Source of the DNA: Streptomyces monashensis
GTDB lineage: Bacteria > Actinomycetota > Actinomycetes > Streptomycetales > Streptomycetaceae
Length of the DNA stretch: 64,000 nucleotides
Direction of reading: 5' to 3'
Assembly: GCF_001866665.1 (NCBI RefSeq)
Contig: NZ_MLYO01000024.1
Span: 62,001-126,000, forward strand
In this document: positions 36,624 through 48,174 of the stretch, in pieces
Numbering within the stretch: the first letter of the stretch is position 1
How the letters are laid out: the number at the start of each line of letters is the position of its first letter
Program-made: the position numbers and the translations under genes
The notes under the pieces: model-generated
Told to the model about the DNA's origin: nothing
Databases searched by the model: none
What the model saw: only the letters and a program-made list of their open reading frames with translations

Positions 36624-37097
36624 TCAGCAGGGACGCAGGGAGTAGATCGGGTCCCACGTCGCCGTGCCGGACTGGTAGGCCGTGGACGTCCAGCGGACGC
36701 TGCCGTCCTGGTTGAAGAACTTCGCGACCGTGCCCGGCGTCTGGTTGTTGACGAACGGGCCGTCGCCGGTCCAGTTCGAGACGGTCCAGGTCTGGCACTT
36801 GTAGAAGTCGAAGTCGGTGCCGTTGACGGTCATGCAGAGGTGACCGTAGGCGCAGTTCAGGTCCTTGGCGCCCCTCGTGCCCCGCGGGGCCTTCCGGACG
36901 GTCAGTCCGTCGTAGCGGACCCGGTCGGCGGAGGACGAGAGCACCTTCGGGTGCCCGGCGAGGACGTGGTCGGCGACCTGCTGGACGCTGGTGACCCGGG
37001 TGCCGTCCGGGCCGCTGTCGGCGACGGCCGCGACCGTGGAGCCGGCGACGAGGGCGGTGGCCGCGACGAGAAGCGCGGCGGGCTTGACGATGTTCAC
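36624..37097 (-). CDS. Small secreted protein with cysteines (possible I36-type inhibitor)
   Basis: A 157-residue protein from the GTG at 37097 (GGGGGA upstream). The signal peptide is VKPAALLVAATALVAGSTVAAVA. The mature C-terminal half has four cysteines (NCAYGHLC, YKC and final RPC) and aromatic-rich strands (WTVSNWTGDGPFVNNQTPGTVAKFF). The spacing recalls peptidase-inhibitor I36 or small beta-gamma-crystallin-like proteins, but I cannot assign it. It is monocistronic. Confidence 0.7.
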   Translation of the reverse strand: MNIVKPAALLVAATALVAGSTVAAVADSGPDGTRVTSVQQVADHVLAGHPKVLSSSADRVRYDGLTVRKAPRGTRGAKDLNCAYGHLCMTVNGTDFDFYKCQTWTVSNWTGDGPFVNNQTPGTVAKFFNQDGSVRWTSTAYQSGTATWDPIYSLRPC

Positions 37098-37209
37098 GTG
37101 TTCCCCCATGTGAACGGTGCTGCACGAACGGTGTGGTCACTCCGCCGTGGCGGAGTGGTCCTCACCGTCGCAGCGCCCGCCGCCCGCCGGTACCTGTGAA
37201 GTCTCAGGG

Positions 37210-38775
37210 TCACTTCTTGCCGGAGGGCGCGTATTCCTTGAGGTAGTGGGCGACACGGGCGCAGTAGTCGCGGTACTTCGGGGGAACTCCGCCCGTGTCG
37301 TTCACCTTCTCCACCGACGTGCGGTAGCCGGCGGAGACCAGCACCCGTTTGTCCCCGGGCAGGCCGGACTTCAGATGGTTGTCGATGTAGCACAGGTAGC
37401 GGCCCATGGCCGGGACGGAGACGGAAGGAGACAGCGGTGGCGTGGGGGTCGCGGACGCGGGGACGCCGTCGTCCCGCATCCACCAGCGCAGGATGGCGGG
37501 GGTCCAGCGGGCGATGCCGAACTCCTGCTTGCCGGGGTCGGAGAGGTTCGGGTCGAAGTCGCTCTCGGACTTCAGCATCGCCGCGATGAGCGCGGGCGTC
37601 ACATCGGGCTCGGAACAGGCGTGGGCGGAGTCCACGATCAGACGGCGGTACTGCACCGGAACGCCTTGGTCGGTACGGAGTTCGGAGGCGCCGTAACGCG
37701 CCTGGGCGGCGGCCCGCGCGGCACTGACGCCGCTCCCGTCCGAGCCTGCGTGCGTGCTCCCGTCGTCGGTCAGGACACTGACGCCGTAGGCGAGGGCCGC
37801 GGCGGCGACGACGCCCGCGACCGCCGCCGGCAGGCGCCTGCGGCGCCGGAGCAGGCGCGGCAGGCGGGGCAGGCGCGACGGATCGCCCGTGCCCGCCGCC
37901 GCCTCGACCCGGCGCAGCAACGGCTCCGTCGTGATGCGGTCCGCGTGCGTACGGGCCAGGCAGTCGCGGACGATCTCCCGCCAGGCGTCGGGGAGTTCGG
38001 GCGACAGGCGCAGCTCGTCGGTGCCGCGCGCGTAGCTCGTCGCCGCGTCGCGGCGGGCCGTCGCGGTCGCGCCGGGCAGCGGGAAGGCGCCGGTGAGGAC
38101 GAGGTGGGCGAGCACGCCGAAGGCCCAGACGTCGGCCGAGGGGCGGATGCGCCGGCCGCGGTCGCCGATCTCCGCCCACAGCAGCTCGGGCGGGGTGTAG
38201 TCGGGGGTGGAGAAGGCGGGGGTGTAGGCGTGGGTGCCCTCCAGCTCGGCGGCCATGTTGAAGTCGCCCAGCCGGGCCGAACCGTCCGCCATGAGCAGGA
38301 CGTTGGCCGGTTTCAGGTCTCCGTGGACCCAGCCCGCCGCGTGCAGCTGGGCCAGACCCTCGCAGATCTGGGCGAGCAGGGCGGGGCCGGCGTCCGGGCG
38401 CGGGGCGGCGGAGAGCAGGACGGACAGGGACCCCTCGGCCTTCTCCAGGACGAGGACCGTGGCGCCGTCGAGGACGGGGCGGCCGGGGTCGTCCACGACG
38501 AGCGTGTCGTACATACGGAGCAGACGCGGCCGCTCCAGGCGTCGGTACAGCGTGACCTCGCGCTCCACGAGCTCGCGCAGATGGGACAGTTGGCGCGGGG
38601 TGTTGGTGCCGGTCGGCAGGAACTTCAGCGCGGCGGAGTCGGGGAGGTCCGGCGACCGCTCGGTGCGGCGGGCCGTGTAGACGCTGCCGAAGGCGCCCGT
38701 CGCGATCGGCTCGCGCACCTCCCAGACGCCGACCCGGTAGCCCTTGGGGACGGGGACGGCGTACGGCTCGGTCAC
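37210..38775 (-). CDS. Receptor Ser/Thr protein kinase with an extracellular transglycosylase-like domain
   Basis: A 521-residue single-pass membrane kinase. In the cytosolic part the Gly loop is GAFGSVY (27-33), the ATP-binding Lys K51, and the catalytic loop HGDLKPAN (Asp153). The metal-binding motif is DFN rather than DFG (171-173), followed by TPDYTPPE. A membrane helix lies at 315-335. The outer part (380-515) contains VTPALIAAMLKSESDFDPN with KQEFGIARWTP, the pattern of SLT/lysozyme-like domains with Glu404 at the catalytic position, plus three cysteines. It may sense peptidoglycan or cut it. The GTG start overlaps the end of the FHA gene, so an FHA protein is its likely substrate or partner. 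Confidence 0.88.
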   Translation of the reverse strand: MTEPYAVPVPKGYRVGVWEVREPIATGAFGSVYTARRTERSPDLPDSAALKFLPTGTNTPRQLSHLRELVEREVTLYRRLERPRLLRMYDTLVVDDPGRPVLDGATVLVLEKAEGSLSVLLSAAPRPDAGPALLAQICEGLAQLHAAGWVHGDLKPANVLLMADGSARLGDFNMAAELEGTHAYTPAFSTPDYTPPELLWAEIGDRGRRIRPSADVWAFGVLAHLVLTGAFPLPGATATARRDAATSYARGTDELRLSPELPDAWREIVRDCLARTHADRITTEPLLRRVEAAAGTGDPSRLPRLPRLLRRRRRLPAAVAGVVAAAALAYGVSVLTDDGSTHAGSDGSGVSAARAAAQARYGASELRTDQGVPVQYRRLIVDSAHACSEPDVTPALIAAMLKSESDFDPNLSDPGKQEFGIARWTPAILRWWMRDDGVPASATPTPPLSPSVSVPAMGRYLCYIDNHLKSGLPGDKRVLVSAGYRTSVEKVNDTGGVPPKYRDYCARVAHYLKEYAPSGKK

Positions 38776-39509
38776 CGGGCCGCCCGGCTCGCGGAGCCGG
38801 ACAGGACGACGAGGTCGTCCTCCCGCACCACGTCGAAGCGGAGCGCCAGCGAGACCAGGGACTCCTTCTTGCCGTTGAGGCGGGGTCCCGGATCGGCGCT
38901 CTCCGGACCGGGTTTGAGGCGCAGCTTCACGGCCAGGTAGTCGATGTTCCACTGCACCGAGGTGCGCGAGGCGGCCGGCCAGGCGGGGCGCAGCCGGTCC
39001 ACGACCTGGTCGACCGTGGGCAGCGGGGCGTGCGGGTCGCCGCGCAGCCGCGATTCGCACAGGGCGGCCAGGACGGCGAAGTAGCGCTTCGTACGGTCGA
39101 CGGAGAACGCGGCCGCGGTGGCCTCGCCGTCCGGCTCCGCGTCGTCGTCCAGATAGTCGTGGCGCGGCGCCCACACCTCGACGGGCAGCAGATCGCCGGC
39201 GGCGGGCAGGACGATCCGGGAGAACTCGAAGGGGACGGGCGCGTCGAGGCGGCCCGGGCCGACCTTGATGTGCTCGCCGGCGCCCTCGGGGTTCTCCACG
39301 ACGTACGTCTGCCGCGCGGACAGGTTGCTCAGTATCCAGAACGTGCCCTGCGCGACGATCTCGCCCGCCCGGCGCGAGACCCCGTCGTGCGGGATCGGCA
39401 GACCGCTGCCGGGGGCGCGCCCGAAACTGAGGCGCTCGCCGGGGGCGAGCCGGATCTGCTGGCGGTCGTCCTCCGTGGTCGGCGGAGGTACGACGATGAT
39501 GCTGTACAC
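38772..39509 (-). CDS. FHA-domain protein
   Basis: A 245-residue cytosolic protein. The N-terminal forkhead-associated domain keeps LSFGRAPGSGLPIPHDGVSRRAGEI with the phosphothreonine-binding Arg and Ser, and LSARQTYVVENPEGA. The rest (RTKRYFAVLAALCESRLRG and PAASRTSVQWNIDYLAVKLRL) is helical, winged-helix-like, and of unknown role. FHA domains read phosphothreonine; the next gene, overlapping by four bases, encodes a Ser/Thr kinase, so the two form a signalling pair. The ATG is at 39509. Confidence 0.88.
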   Translation of the reverse strand: MYSIIVVPPPTTEDDRQQIRLAPGERLSFGRAPGSGLPIPHDGVSRRAGEIVAQGTFWILSNLSARQTYVVENPEGAGEHIKVGPGRLDAPVPFEFSRIVLPAAGDLLPVEVWAPRHDYLDDDAEPDGEATAAAFSVDRTKRYFAVLAALCESRLRGDPHAPLPTVDQVVDRLRPAWPAASRTSVQWNIDYLAVKLRLKPGPESADPGPRLNGKKESLVSLALRFDVVREDDLVVLSGSASRAAR

Positions 39510-39580
39510 GGTGTGTCTCCCCGTGCCTGACGGTTAGCCGGGTCGGACAGTACGGCTACCCCGGGCAGCCTAGGCGGACA

Positions 39581-39627
39581 CACGAGGACCGCGCCTCCCC
39601 CTTGACGGGTGAGACGCGGCCCTCGTG
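39581..39627 (-). terminator. Hairpin after the 194-residue membrane-protein gene
   Basis: CACGAGGACCGCG (39581-39593) and CGCGGCCCTCGTG (39615-39627) pair over 13 positions with one mismatch, 31 bases after the stop codon at 39659. Confidence 0.65.
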
Positions 39628-39658
39628 GTGAATGGCGCGAACTGTACGGTCGCGTGGG

Positions 39659-40243
39659 TCAGTAGCTGGGTCGGTTGAACCAGTAGCTGCCGCCCTTGTT
39701 GGCGCAGAACACGATGATCAGGATGCCGAGCACCAGGCTGATCAGGGCGAATATGTTGGCGCCGAGCAGGCTGAGCACGCTGAACAGCGTGACGAGCGAG
39801 GCATAGACGATCGCCGAGACACGGGCGCCGCCGCGGCCGGTGGAGAACTTCACGGCGGTGAAGACCGCCCAGAAGGCGAAGGCCAGGACGATGACGCCGA
39901 AGCCGATCATCACGCCCGCGCCGATGCTGGCGGCCTTGTCGGCGTCCGACGAGGAGACGCTGCTGTCCGACGACATGACGTCGCTGATCCGCTTGGCGAA
40001 CCAACTGCTGGCCACCATCATCACCACACCGCCGATCGCCTGGCAGCCGCCCAGGATGTACAGGAACACGCGCGCGGCCTTCACTCCGCCCGGCATCACG
40101 GCGGGGGCGGCGGGGTAGCCGAAACCGGGCTGCTGGACCGGCGGCGCCGCCGGGTAGCCGTACCCCGGCTGCTGGCCCTGCGGGTAGCCGTAGCCCTGCT
40201 GCTGGGGCGGGCCGTACGGGTTGTTCGGGTCGCCGTAGCTCAT
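39659..40243 (-). CDS. Four-helix membrane protein with Tyr/Gly/Pro-rich tail
   Basis: A 194-residue protein. The N-terminal 50 residues are repeats of the GYGYPAAP/QQPGFGYP type, common in Streptomyces membrane proteins. Four helices follow: VFLYILGGCQAIGGVVMMVASSWF, AGVMIGFGVIVLAFAFWAVFTAV, VSAIVYASLVTLFSVLSLLG and IFALISLVLGILIIVFC. The end reads GGSYWFNRPSY. It resembles DUF4064/CD20-like small membrane proteins; function unknown. Confidence 0.78.
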   Translation of the reverse strand: MSYGDPNNPYGPPQQQGYGYPQGQQPGYGYPAAPPVQQPGFGYPAAPAVMPGGVKAARVFLYILGGCQAIGGVVMMVASSWFAKRISDVMSSDSSVSSSDADKAASIGAGVMIGFGVIVLAFAFWAVFTAVKFSTGRGGARVSAIVYASLVTLFSVLSLLGANIFALISLVLGILIIVFCANKGGSYWFNRPSY

Positions 40244-40403
40244 GGCGGTGTTCCTCCGTTTGGTCGAGTGCGGGGACGAGGCGCGGCACTCGCACGGAGG
40301 AAGCGTTTCTACAGATGCGGTCCGTCCCCCCGATGAGCTGCCCGCTGCACTGTGTCCTCATCGTTCTTGACCGGATATGGCCTTGTCCAGCCGAGGAGTG
40401 GAG

Positions 40404-40434
40404 GTGTTGTGCAAGTGCAACACAGTTGATCAAC
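40404..40434. promoter_or_regulatory. Inverted repeats upstream of folD
   Basis: GTGTTG (40404-40409) and CAACAC (40418-40423) are inverted copies; directly after them GTTGATCAAC (40425-40434) is a perfect palindrome. Candidate operator about 75 bases before folD. Confidence 0.4.
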
Positions 40435-40507
40435 AGTTGGGCGGGATGGTACGTCGACCGGGCACCCGGATTGGAACCGGGGGCGGGTCATCCGCGAGGA
40501 TGGGGGT

Positions 40508-41365
40508 ATGAGCGCCCAGATTCTCGATGGCAAGGCCACCGCAGCCGCGATCAAGTCCGATCTGACCGCCCGCGTGGCGGCGCTGAAGGAGAAGGGCGTC
40601 ACGCCCGGCCTCGGCACGATCCTGGTCGGGGACGACCCCGGCAGCCAGAAGTACGTCGCCGGCAAGCACCGCGACTGCGCGCAGGTCGGCATCGCCTCCA
40701 TCCAGCGCGAACTGCCCGCCACCGCCTCGCAGGAGGAGATCGAGGCGGTCGTCCGCGAGCTCAACGAGGACCCGGCCTGCACCGGCTACATCGTCCAGCT
40801 GCCGCTGCCCAGGGGCATCGACGAGAACCGCGTCCTGGAGCTGATGGACCCGGCCAAGGACGCCGACGGCCTGCACCCGATGAACCTCGGCCGCCTCGTC
40901 CTCGGCGAGCCCGCGCCGCTGCCCTGCACCCCCAACGGCATCCTCACCCTGCTGCGCCGCCACGGCGTCGAGATCAAGGGCGCCGAGGTCGTCGTCGTCG
41001 GGCGGGGCGTGACCATCGGGCGGCCGATGCCGCTGCTGCTCACCCGGCGCAGCGAGAACGCCACGGTGACCCAGTGCCACACCGGCACCCGCGATCTGCC
41101 CGCCCACCTCAAGCGGGCCGACATCATCATCGCGGCGGCCGGCTCCCCGCACCTGATCCGCGCCGAGGACGTCAAGCCGGGCGCCGCCGTGCTGGACGTC
41201 GGTGTCTCCCGCAACGCCGAGGGCAAGATCGTCGGCGACGTCCACCCGGACGTGACCGAGGTGGCCGGCTGGATCTCCCCGAACCCCGGCGGTGTCGGCC
41301 CGATGACCCGGGCGCTCCTGCTGGTCAACGTGGTCGAGGCGGCGGAGCGCAGTGCCGGCCGATGA
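40508..41365 (+). CDS. folD: Methylene-THF dehydrogenase/methenyl-THF cyclohydrolase
   Basis: A 285-residue bifunctional enzyme that makes 10-formyl-THF from methylene-THF with NADP. The catalytic region is [17 protein letters not shown] (Lys), followed by [31 protein letters not shown] and the NADP site [18 protein letters not shown]. It ends [16 protein letters not shown] and [17 protein letters not shown]. It supplies one-carbon units to PurN and PurH, encoded 4 kb away, and is linked to GlyA. It overlaps the following DUF3017 gene by 14 bases. Confidence 0.98.
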   Translation: MSAQILDGKATAAAIKSDLTARVAALKEKGVTPGLGTILVGDDPGSQKYVAGKHRDCAQVGIASIQRELPATASQEEIEAVVRELNEDPACTGYIVQLPLPRGIDENRVLELMDPAKDADGLHPMNLGRLVLGEPAPLPCTPNGILTLLRRHGVEIKGAEVVVVGRGVTIGRPMPLLLTRRSENATVTQCHTGTRDLPAHLKRADIIIAAAGSPHLIRAEDVKPGAAVLDVGVSRNAEGKIVGDVHPDVTEVAGWISPNPGGVGPMTRALLLVNVVEAAERSAGR

Positions 41366-41825
41366 CGCCCGCGCGGGGGCCCTCACCCGCGCCGGCCGCG
41401 AGCCGCACCGGGATTCCGGGGAGCGGCCCGGGAGGACCACGCGCCGCTTTCCGCGGATCACCCGGGACACCGCCAGGCCCGAGGGCGGTGGCCGGGCCGC
41501 GTCGGGTGCCTCGCCGGCCCCCGCCCGCCAGTGGCCGATGCTGGTCGTGGTGGGCACGGTCGCGCTCGGCCTGCTGCTGACCGCGCTCGGCACGTTCCGC
41601 TCCGGCACCCTGCTGATCGGCGCCGCGCTGCTGGCCGGTGCGGGCATGCGCTGGTTCCTGCCGAGCGTCGGGATGCTCGCCGTCCGCTCCCGGTTCACGG
41701 ACATCGTCACCTACGGCGTCCTCGGCCTCGCGATCGTCCTGTTCGCGATGATGGTCCAGCCGCATCCGTGGTTGCACGTCCCGTTCCTGAAGGATCTCCT
41801 GCACGTCACGCTCAGCAACACGTAG
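41352..41825 (+). CDS. DUF3017-family membrane protein
   Basis: A 157-residue protein starting at a GTG inside the end of folD. A polar Arg-rich N-terminus of 60 residues precedes three helices: [42 protein letters not shown] and [21 protein letters not shown] associate it with DUF3017, regularly found behind folD in actinobacteria. Function unknown. It is translationally coupled to folD. Confidence 0.82.
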   Translation: MPADDARAGALTRAGREPHRDSGERPGRTTRRFPRITRDTARPEGGGRAASGASPAPARQWPMLVVVGTVALGLLLTALGTFRSGTLLIGAALLAGAGMRWFLPSVGMLAVRSRFTDIVTYGVLGLAIVLFAMMVQPHPWLHVPFLKDLLHVTLSNT

Positions 41826-41970
41826 CGGCGCCCGGTCGCTCCGGCTTCCGCGGTGCCGCGCGCCGTCCGTGCCCCCGCGCGCTCCCACTGCGGGAACTGG
41901 GATCCTTAGGCACGGCATCCTTGTGGGTAGCCAGGACGGGACGTGCCGGGGGAGAGCAAGGGGGGAAGCG

Positions 41971-43317
41971 ATGCCTCGTTGGAAGGACCTGCCCGAGGAT
42001 CTGGACCCGCAGATCAAGGAATTCACCAGCCAGATACGGCGGTTGGTGGACCGCAGCGGGCTGAGCGTCGCCGCGCTGGCCGACCGTACGGGCTACAGCA
42101 AGACGTCCTGGGAGCGTTACCTGGGCGGCCGGCTCCTCGCGCCGAAGGGCGCGGTCGTCGCGCTCGCCGAGGTGACCGGCACCAGTCCCGTCCATCTGAC
42201 CACGATGTGGGAGCTGGCCGAACGCGCCTGGAGCCGCGCGGAGATGCGGCACGACCGCACCATGGAGGCGATCCGGATCTCCCAGGCCCGCGCGGCACTG
42301 GGCGACTTCGGCGCGGCGGAGGCCACCGGGGGGCCGTCGGGGCAGGGGCTGCCGGGCCTGTCCGGCCGGAAGAACGGCAGCGCCACGGCGACCCCGGGCA
42401 TCGCCGGACCGGCCGGTGTGTCGCCGACGATTCCCGTGCAGCCCTCCGGACCGGACGCGGACGTCCGGGACGGGACGGGACGCCGTGCGGGCGGTGGCGC
42501 GGGCAGCGGCCTCGCCGACGGCTCGGGCAGCGGCGGCGGTTCGCCCGAGAGCGCGGACGCCGGCTCCGAAGCGGCTTCGGGCCGCGGCTCCGTGAACTCC
42601 TGGGGCCTGGCCGGGTATCAGGGCCCGTCCAGGACGAGCGCCCGGCCCGGCACGGGCCCGGGGGCCGGCTCCGCCGCCGGCTCCGGCTCGAGCTCCGCCC
42701 CCGCCGCCGGCTTCGGTGTCGGGGCCGGGGTGCGGGGCAGCGGGGTGGCCGGCGGGGCCGCCCCGACGCCGGGCGGCCCGGCGTCGCACGACGCCGCCCG
42801 GGCGCCCCGGCCCGCCGAGGGGGGCGGCAGGCGACAGCAGGTGACGATGTTCCTCGCGGGGCTGGTCGGCGTGCTCGTCATCATCGGCGGCGTCTTCTTC
42901 TTCACCCACCGCGACGGCGCCAAGCACCCGGACGCGGCCAGGCCGCCGTCGCCCACGGCCGACCGGAACACGAGCCCGCCGCCCGGGGTCAAGTGCGCCG
43001 GCTCCGCGTGCACCGGCAAGGACGCCGAGGCCATGGGGTGCAGCGGCGACCTGGTGAGCACCGCCAGGACCGCCGCCGTCGGCGCCGCCACCCTGGAGGT
43101 CCGCTACAGCAAGGCCTGCGGCGCCGCCTGGGGCCGGATCACCGGCGCCACGCAGGGCGACAAGGTGGAGGTCTCGGCCGGCACGGTCCGCCAGTCGGGG
43201 GAGATCACCGCCGTGGGCGACGCCATCGCGTACACCCCGATGGTCGCCGTGAAGGACGCGGCCCAGGCGAAGGCGTGCGCGACCCTCGCCTCCGGGCGGA
43301 GGGGGTGCACGAGGTGA
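41971..43317 (+). CDS. XRE-type regulator fused to a membrane helix and DUF2690
   Basis: A 448-residue protein; GGGGGGAAG precedes the ATG at 41971. The N-terminus is a helix-turn-helix: IKEFTSQIRRLVDRSGLSVAALADRTGYSKTSWERYLGGRLLAPKGAVVALAEVTG. A Gly/Ser/Ala-rich linker of about 200 residues leads to a membrane helix (MFLAGLVGVLVIIGGVFFFTH). The outer C-terminus is a DUF2690 domain with four cysteines (KCAGSACTG, MGCSGDL and SKACGAAWGRI). It may be a one-component membrane-bound DNA-binding sensor. It stands between folD-DUF3017 and mdh. Confidence 0.85.
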   Translation: MPRWKDLPEDLDPQIKEFTSQIRRLVDRSGLSVAALADRTGYSKTSWERYLGGRLLAPKGAVVALAEVTGTSPVHLTTMWELAERAWSRAEMRHDRTMEAIRISQARAALGDFGAAEATGGPSGQGLPGLSGRKNGSATATPGIAGPAGVSPTIPVQPSGPDADVRDGTGRRAGGGAGSGLADGSGSGGGSPESADAGSEAASGRGSVNSWGLAGYQGPSRTSARPGTGPGAGSAAGSGSSSAPAAGFGVGAGVRGSGVAGGAAPTPGGPASHDAARAPRPAEGGGRRQQVTMFLAGLVGVLVIIGGVFFFTHRDGAKHPDAARPPSPTADRNTSPPPGVKCAGSACTGKDAEAMGCSGDLVSTARTAAVGAATLEVRYSKACGAAWGRITGATQGDKVEVSAGTVRQSGEITAVGDAIAYTPMVAVKDAAQAKACATLASGRRGCTR

Positions 43318-44751
<1,434 letters not shown>

Positions 44752-44791
44752 GCGACGCTCCCGGCGAGTTCGCCGCGGCGACCCCGTACGA

Positions 44792-44823
44792 CCAGAGGCC
44801 CCGGAGCATTCCGGGGCCTCTGG
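44792..44823. terminator. Bidirectional terminator after mdh
   Basis: CCAGAGGCCCCGGA (44792-44805) and TCCGGGGCCTCTGG (44810-44823) form a perfect 14-bp stem with a four-base loop between convergent genes. Confidence 0.9.
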
Positions 44824-44867
44824 CCATGTGCTGCGTGCTACGTGCTGTGCGCCCTGTGCGGGTGTGC

Positions 44868-45722
44868 TCAGCGCACGTCGACGTAGTCGTAGGCGTCGGC
44901 GACGGACGAGGTGCTGTTGCCCGCGTAGTGGAAGCGCCAGGTGCCGTCCGCCGAGGCGGTGACCGTGGTCTTCAGGTAGCCGCTGGACGACGACGTGACC
45001 GTCTTGACGGTGCTGTAGGAGCTCGCGCCCGCCTTCTTGAACTGCAGCTGGACGGGCTGGCTGCCGTAGCCGTAGTACTTCAGGTAGGTCCAGCTCGCCC
45101 GGTTCAGCGTGCCGGTGACCGTGATGGTCCTGCCCTTGGAGACCGGCTCCGGGCTCGCGTCGAAGCCGCTGAAGCCGGCGGCGCGCTTCACCCAGTGGTT
45201 CTTGTACGTGTTCTTCTGGATGTAGTCGGAGTCGTTGCCGACCGCCCACGCGGCGACGTTCCACCTGCCGTTCAGGGAGCTGTCGTACAGGTCGCTGGTG
45301 GGATCGACCGTAATGGTGATCTTGCACGTGGCGGCGGTGGCGCTCCACTTGTCGCACGTGGCGTCCTGGTCCGTGGCGAGGACGCCGTCCACGTCGGGGT
45401 TGTCGCCGTCGAGGGTGGTGCCGTGCCACAGGAAGGCGCCGGCGGTGTAGATGCCGGACGGGTCGTTCGCGGTCACGTAGATGGTGAAGGACTTCTTGCC
45501 GACGCCCACGACGAGGTCCGTGCCGGCGTTGACGGTGACCTTGGTGATCTTGGTGTCGCCCTGCACGTCGTCGGCCGGGACAGCGGCCACGGAGGGCGCC
45601 GCCGCCAGCTTCGCGGCGGTGCCCGCCGGATTGTCGGCCGCGTGCGCGGCCGGGGCGACGAGAGAGGTGAGCGCCACGGCACCGGACACGGTCGCGGTGG
45701 CCAGGCTGGCTCGAATGCGCAT
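44868..45722 (-). CDS. Secreted beta-rich protein of unknown function
   Basis: A 284-residue exported protein. The signal peptide is LATATVSGAVALTSLVAPAAHA-AD. The mature part has two beta-domains. The first (KITKVTVNAGTDLVVGVGKKSFTIYVTANDPSGI...) includes a DGDNPDVDGVLATDQDATCDKW loop rich in Asp, which explains why relatives are sometimes named calcium-binding. The second (PVSKGRTITVTGTLNRASWTYLKYYGYGSQPVQLQFKKAG and TASADGTWRFHYAGNSTSS) looks like an immunoglobulin-like fold. Two cysteines (CDKW and TCKI) may form a disulfide. It ends at the mdh terminator. Confidence 0.78.
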   Translation of the reverse strand: MRIRASLATATVSGAVALTSLVAPAAHAADNPAGTAAKLAAAPSVAAVPADDVQGDTKITKVTVNAGTDLVVGVGKKSFTIYVTANDPSGIYTAGAFLWHGTTLDGDNPDVDGVLATDQDATCDKWSATAATCKITITVDPTSDLYDSSLNGRWNVAAWAVGNDSDYIQKNTYKNHWVKRAAGFSGFDASPEPVSKGRTITVTGTLNRASWTYLKYYGYGSQPVQLQFKKAGASSYSTVKTVTSSSSGYLKTTVTASADGTWRFHYAGNSTSSVADAYDYVDVR

Positions 45723-45933
45723 CTGCGTTCCCCAAATGGACAGCGTGTCGCACGCTCAGTGGGGGTTGCGTGGCGGCACGGCAGTGATGTGGAGCCTGTT
45801 GGCTCGGATGCGGAGACTCGCGAAGGTAAGAAACAGTTGTACGCGAGGTGAAGGAATTCCAAGCGTGGGGTGGCCGCGCCTTCGGCCCTCACCCGTTCGC
45901 GGCGCGTGCGAGGCGCCCCGGCGCCGCCGCTCC

Positions 45934-45939
45934 TAGCGT
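45934..45939 (+). promoter_or_regulatory. Probable -10 box of a leaderless regulator gene
   Basis: TAGCGT ends seven bases before the ATG at 45947, and there is no ribosome-binding site between them. Confidence 0.4.
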
Positions 45940-45946
45940 GGCCCCC

Positions 45947-46429
45947 ATGACGACCGCCCCCGCTTCCCCCGCCTCCCCGCCGGCCGCCGCCCCCTCGGCC
46001 GTTCAGCCCGTCGGGTACTGGACCTGGGTCGCCCATCAGGCCGTTGTGCGCCATCTGCGCGGCGCGCTGGCCGGGATCGATCTCACGCAGCCGCAGTGGT
46101 GGGTCCTGAAGGACATCGCCGCCGAACACGCTCCCCGGACCCGGGCCGAGCTCCAGAACCGCCTGGCCGCGCACCTCGACGCCGGACCGGAGGAGATCGG
46201 CCGGGCGATCGACGCCCTGACCGCACGGGCGTGGCTGAGCGCCGACGAGGCCGGGCGGGTGCGCGCGACCGACGCCGGACGCGCGGCCACCCGGCGTGCC
46301 GTCGACGTCCTCAAGCGGGTACGCGCCGAGATCCATGCCGGCGTTCCGGAGGAGGACTACGCCACCACGCTGGACGTCCTGCGCCGCATGATCCGCAACC
46401 TCGGCGGCCAGGCCGAGCTGTCTCCCTGA
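45947..46429 (+). CDS. MarR-like winged-helix regulator
   Basis: A 160-residue protein. The core WTWVAHQAVVRHLRGALAGIDLTQPQWWVLKDIAAE, then LQNRLAAHLDAGPEEIGRAIDALTARAWLSADEAGRVRATDAGRAATRRA, is a MarR-type winged helix with wing. It is followed by RVRAEIHAGVPEEDYATTLDVLRRMIRNLGG, the dimerisation helix. It probably starts leaderless at 45947. It lies 180 bases upstream of the betaine operon in the same direction, and an 8-bp inverted repeat sits between them, so it may regulate betaine synthesis; no BetI homologue is nearby. Confidence 0.8.
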   Translation: MTTAPASPASPPAAAPSAVQPVGYWTWVAHQAVVRHLRGALAGIDLTQPQWWVLKDIAAEHAPRTRAELQNRLAAHLDAGPEEIGRAIDALTARAWLSADEAGRVRATDAGRAATRRAVDVLKRVRAEIHAGVPEEDYATTLDVLRRMIRNLGGQAELSP

Positions 46430-46476
46430 CCGGTCCGGTTCAACCGCCCGCCTTTTGTCCCTTTTCGGCCGCATTT

Positions 46477-46506
46477 TCAGTGACGCGGCGCACTTTCGGT
46501 CACTGA
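46477..46506. promoter_or_regulatory. 8-bp inverted repeat upstream of betB
   Basis: TCAGTGAC (46477-46484) and GTCACTGA (46499-46506), 14 bases apart, between the MarR-like gene and betB; a candidate operator. Confidence 0.5.
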
Positions 46507-46609
46507 TTACGCATGCCTTTCGTGAGCCCGGGGCAGGCGGACGCGGTCCCCGAGCGTGGCAGCTGTGTGACGCAGGGGCATGGATCAGGAACGGAAGGCA
46601 ACACCGATC

Positions 46610-48130
<1,521 letters not shown>

Positions 48131-48174
48131 CCCCCTCAACGCCCCCACGCAGCAAGTCCGTTCGGAGTACCCCC

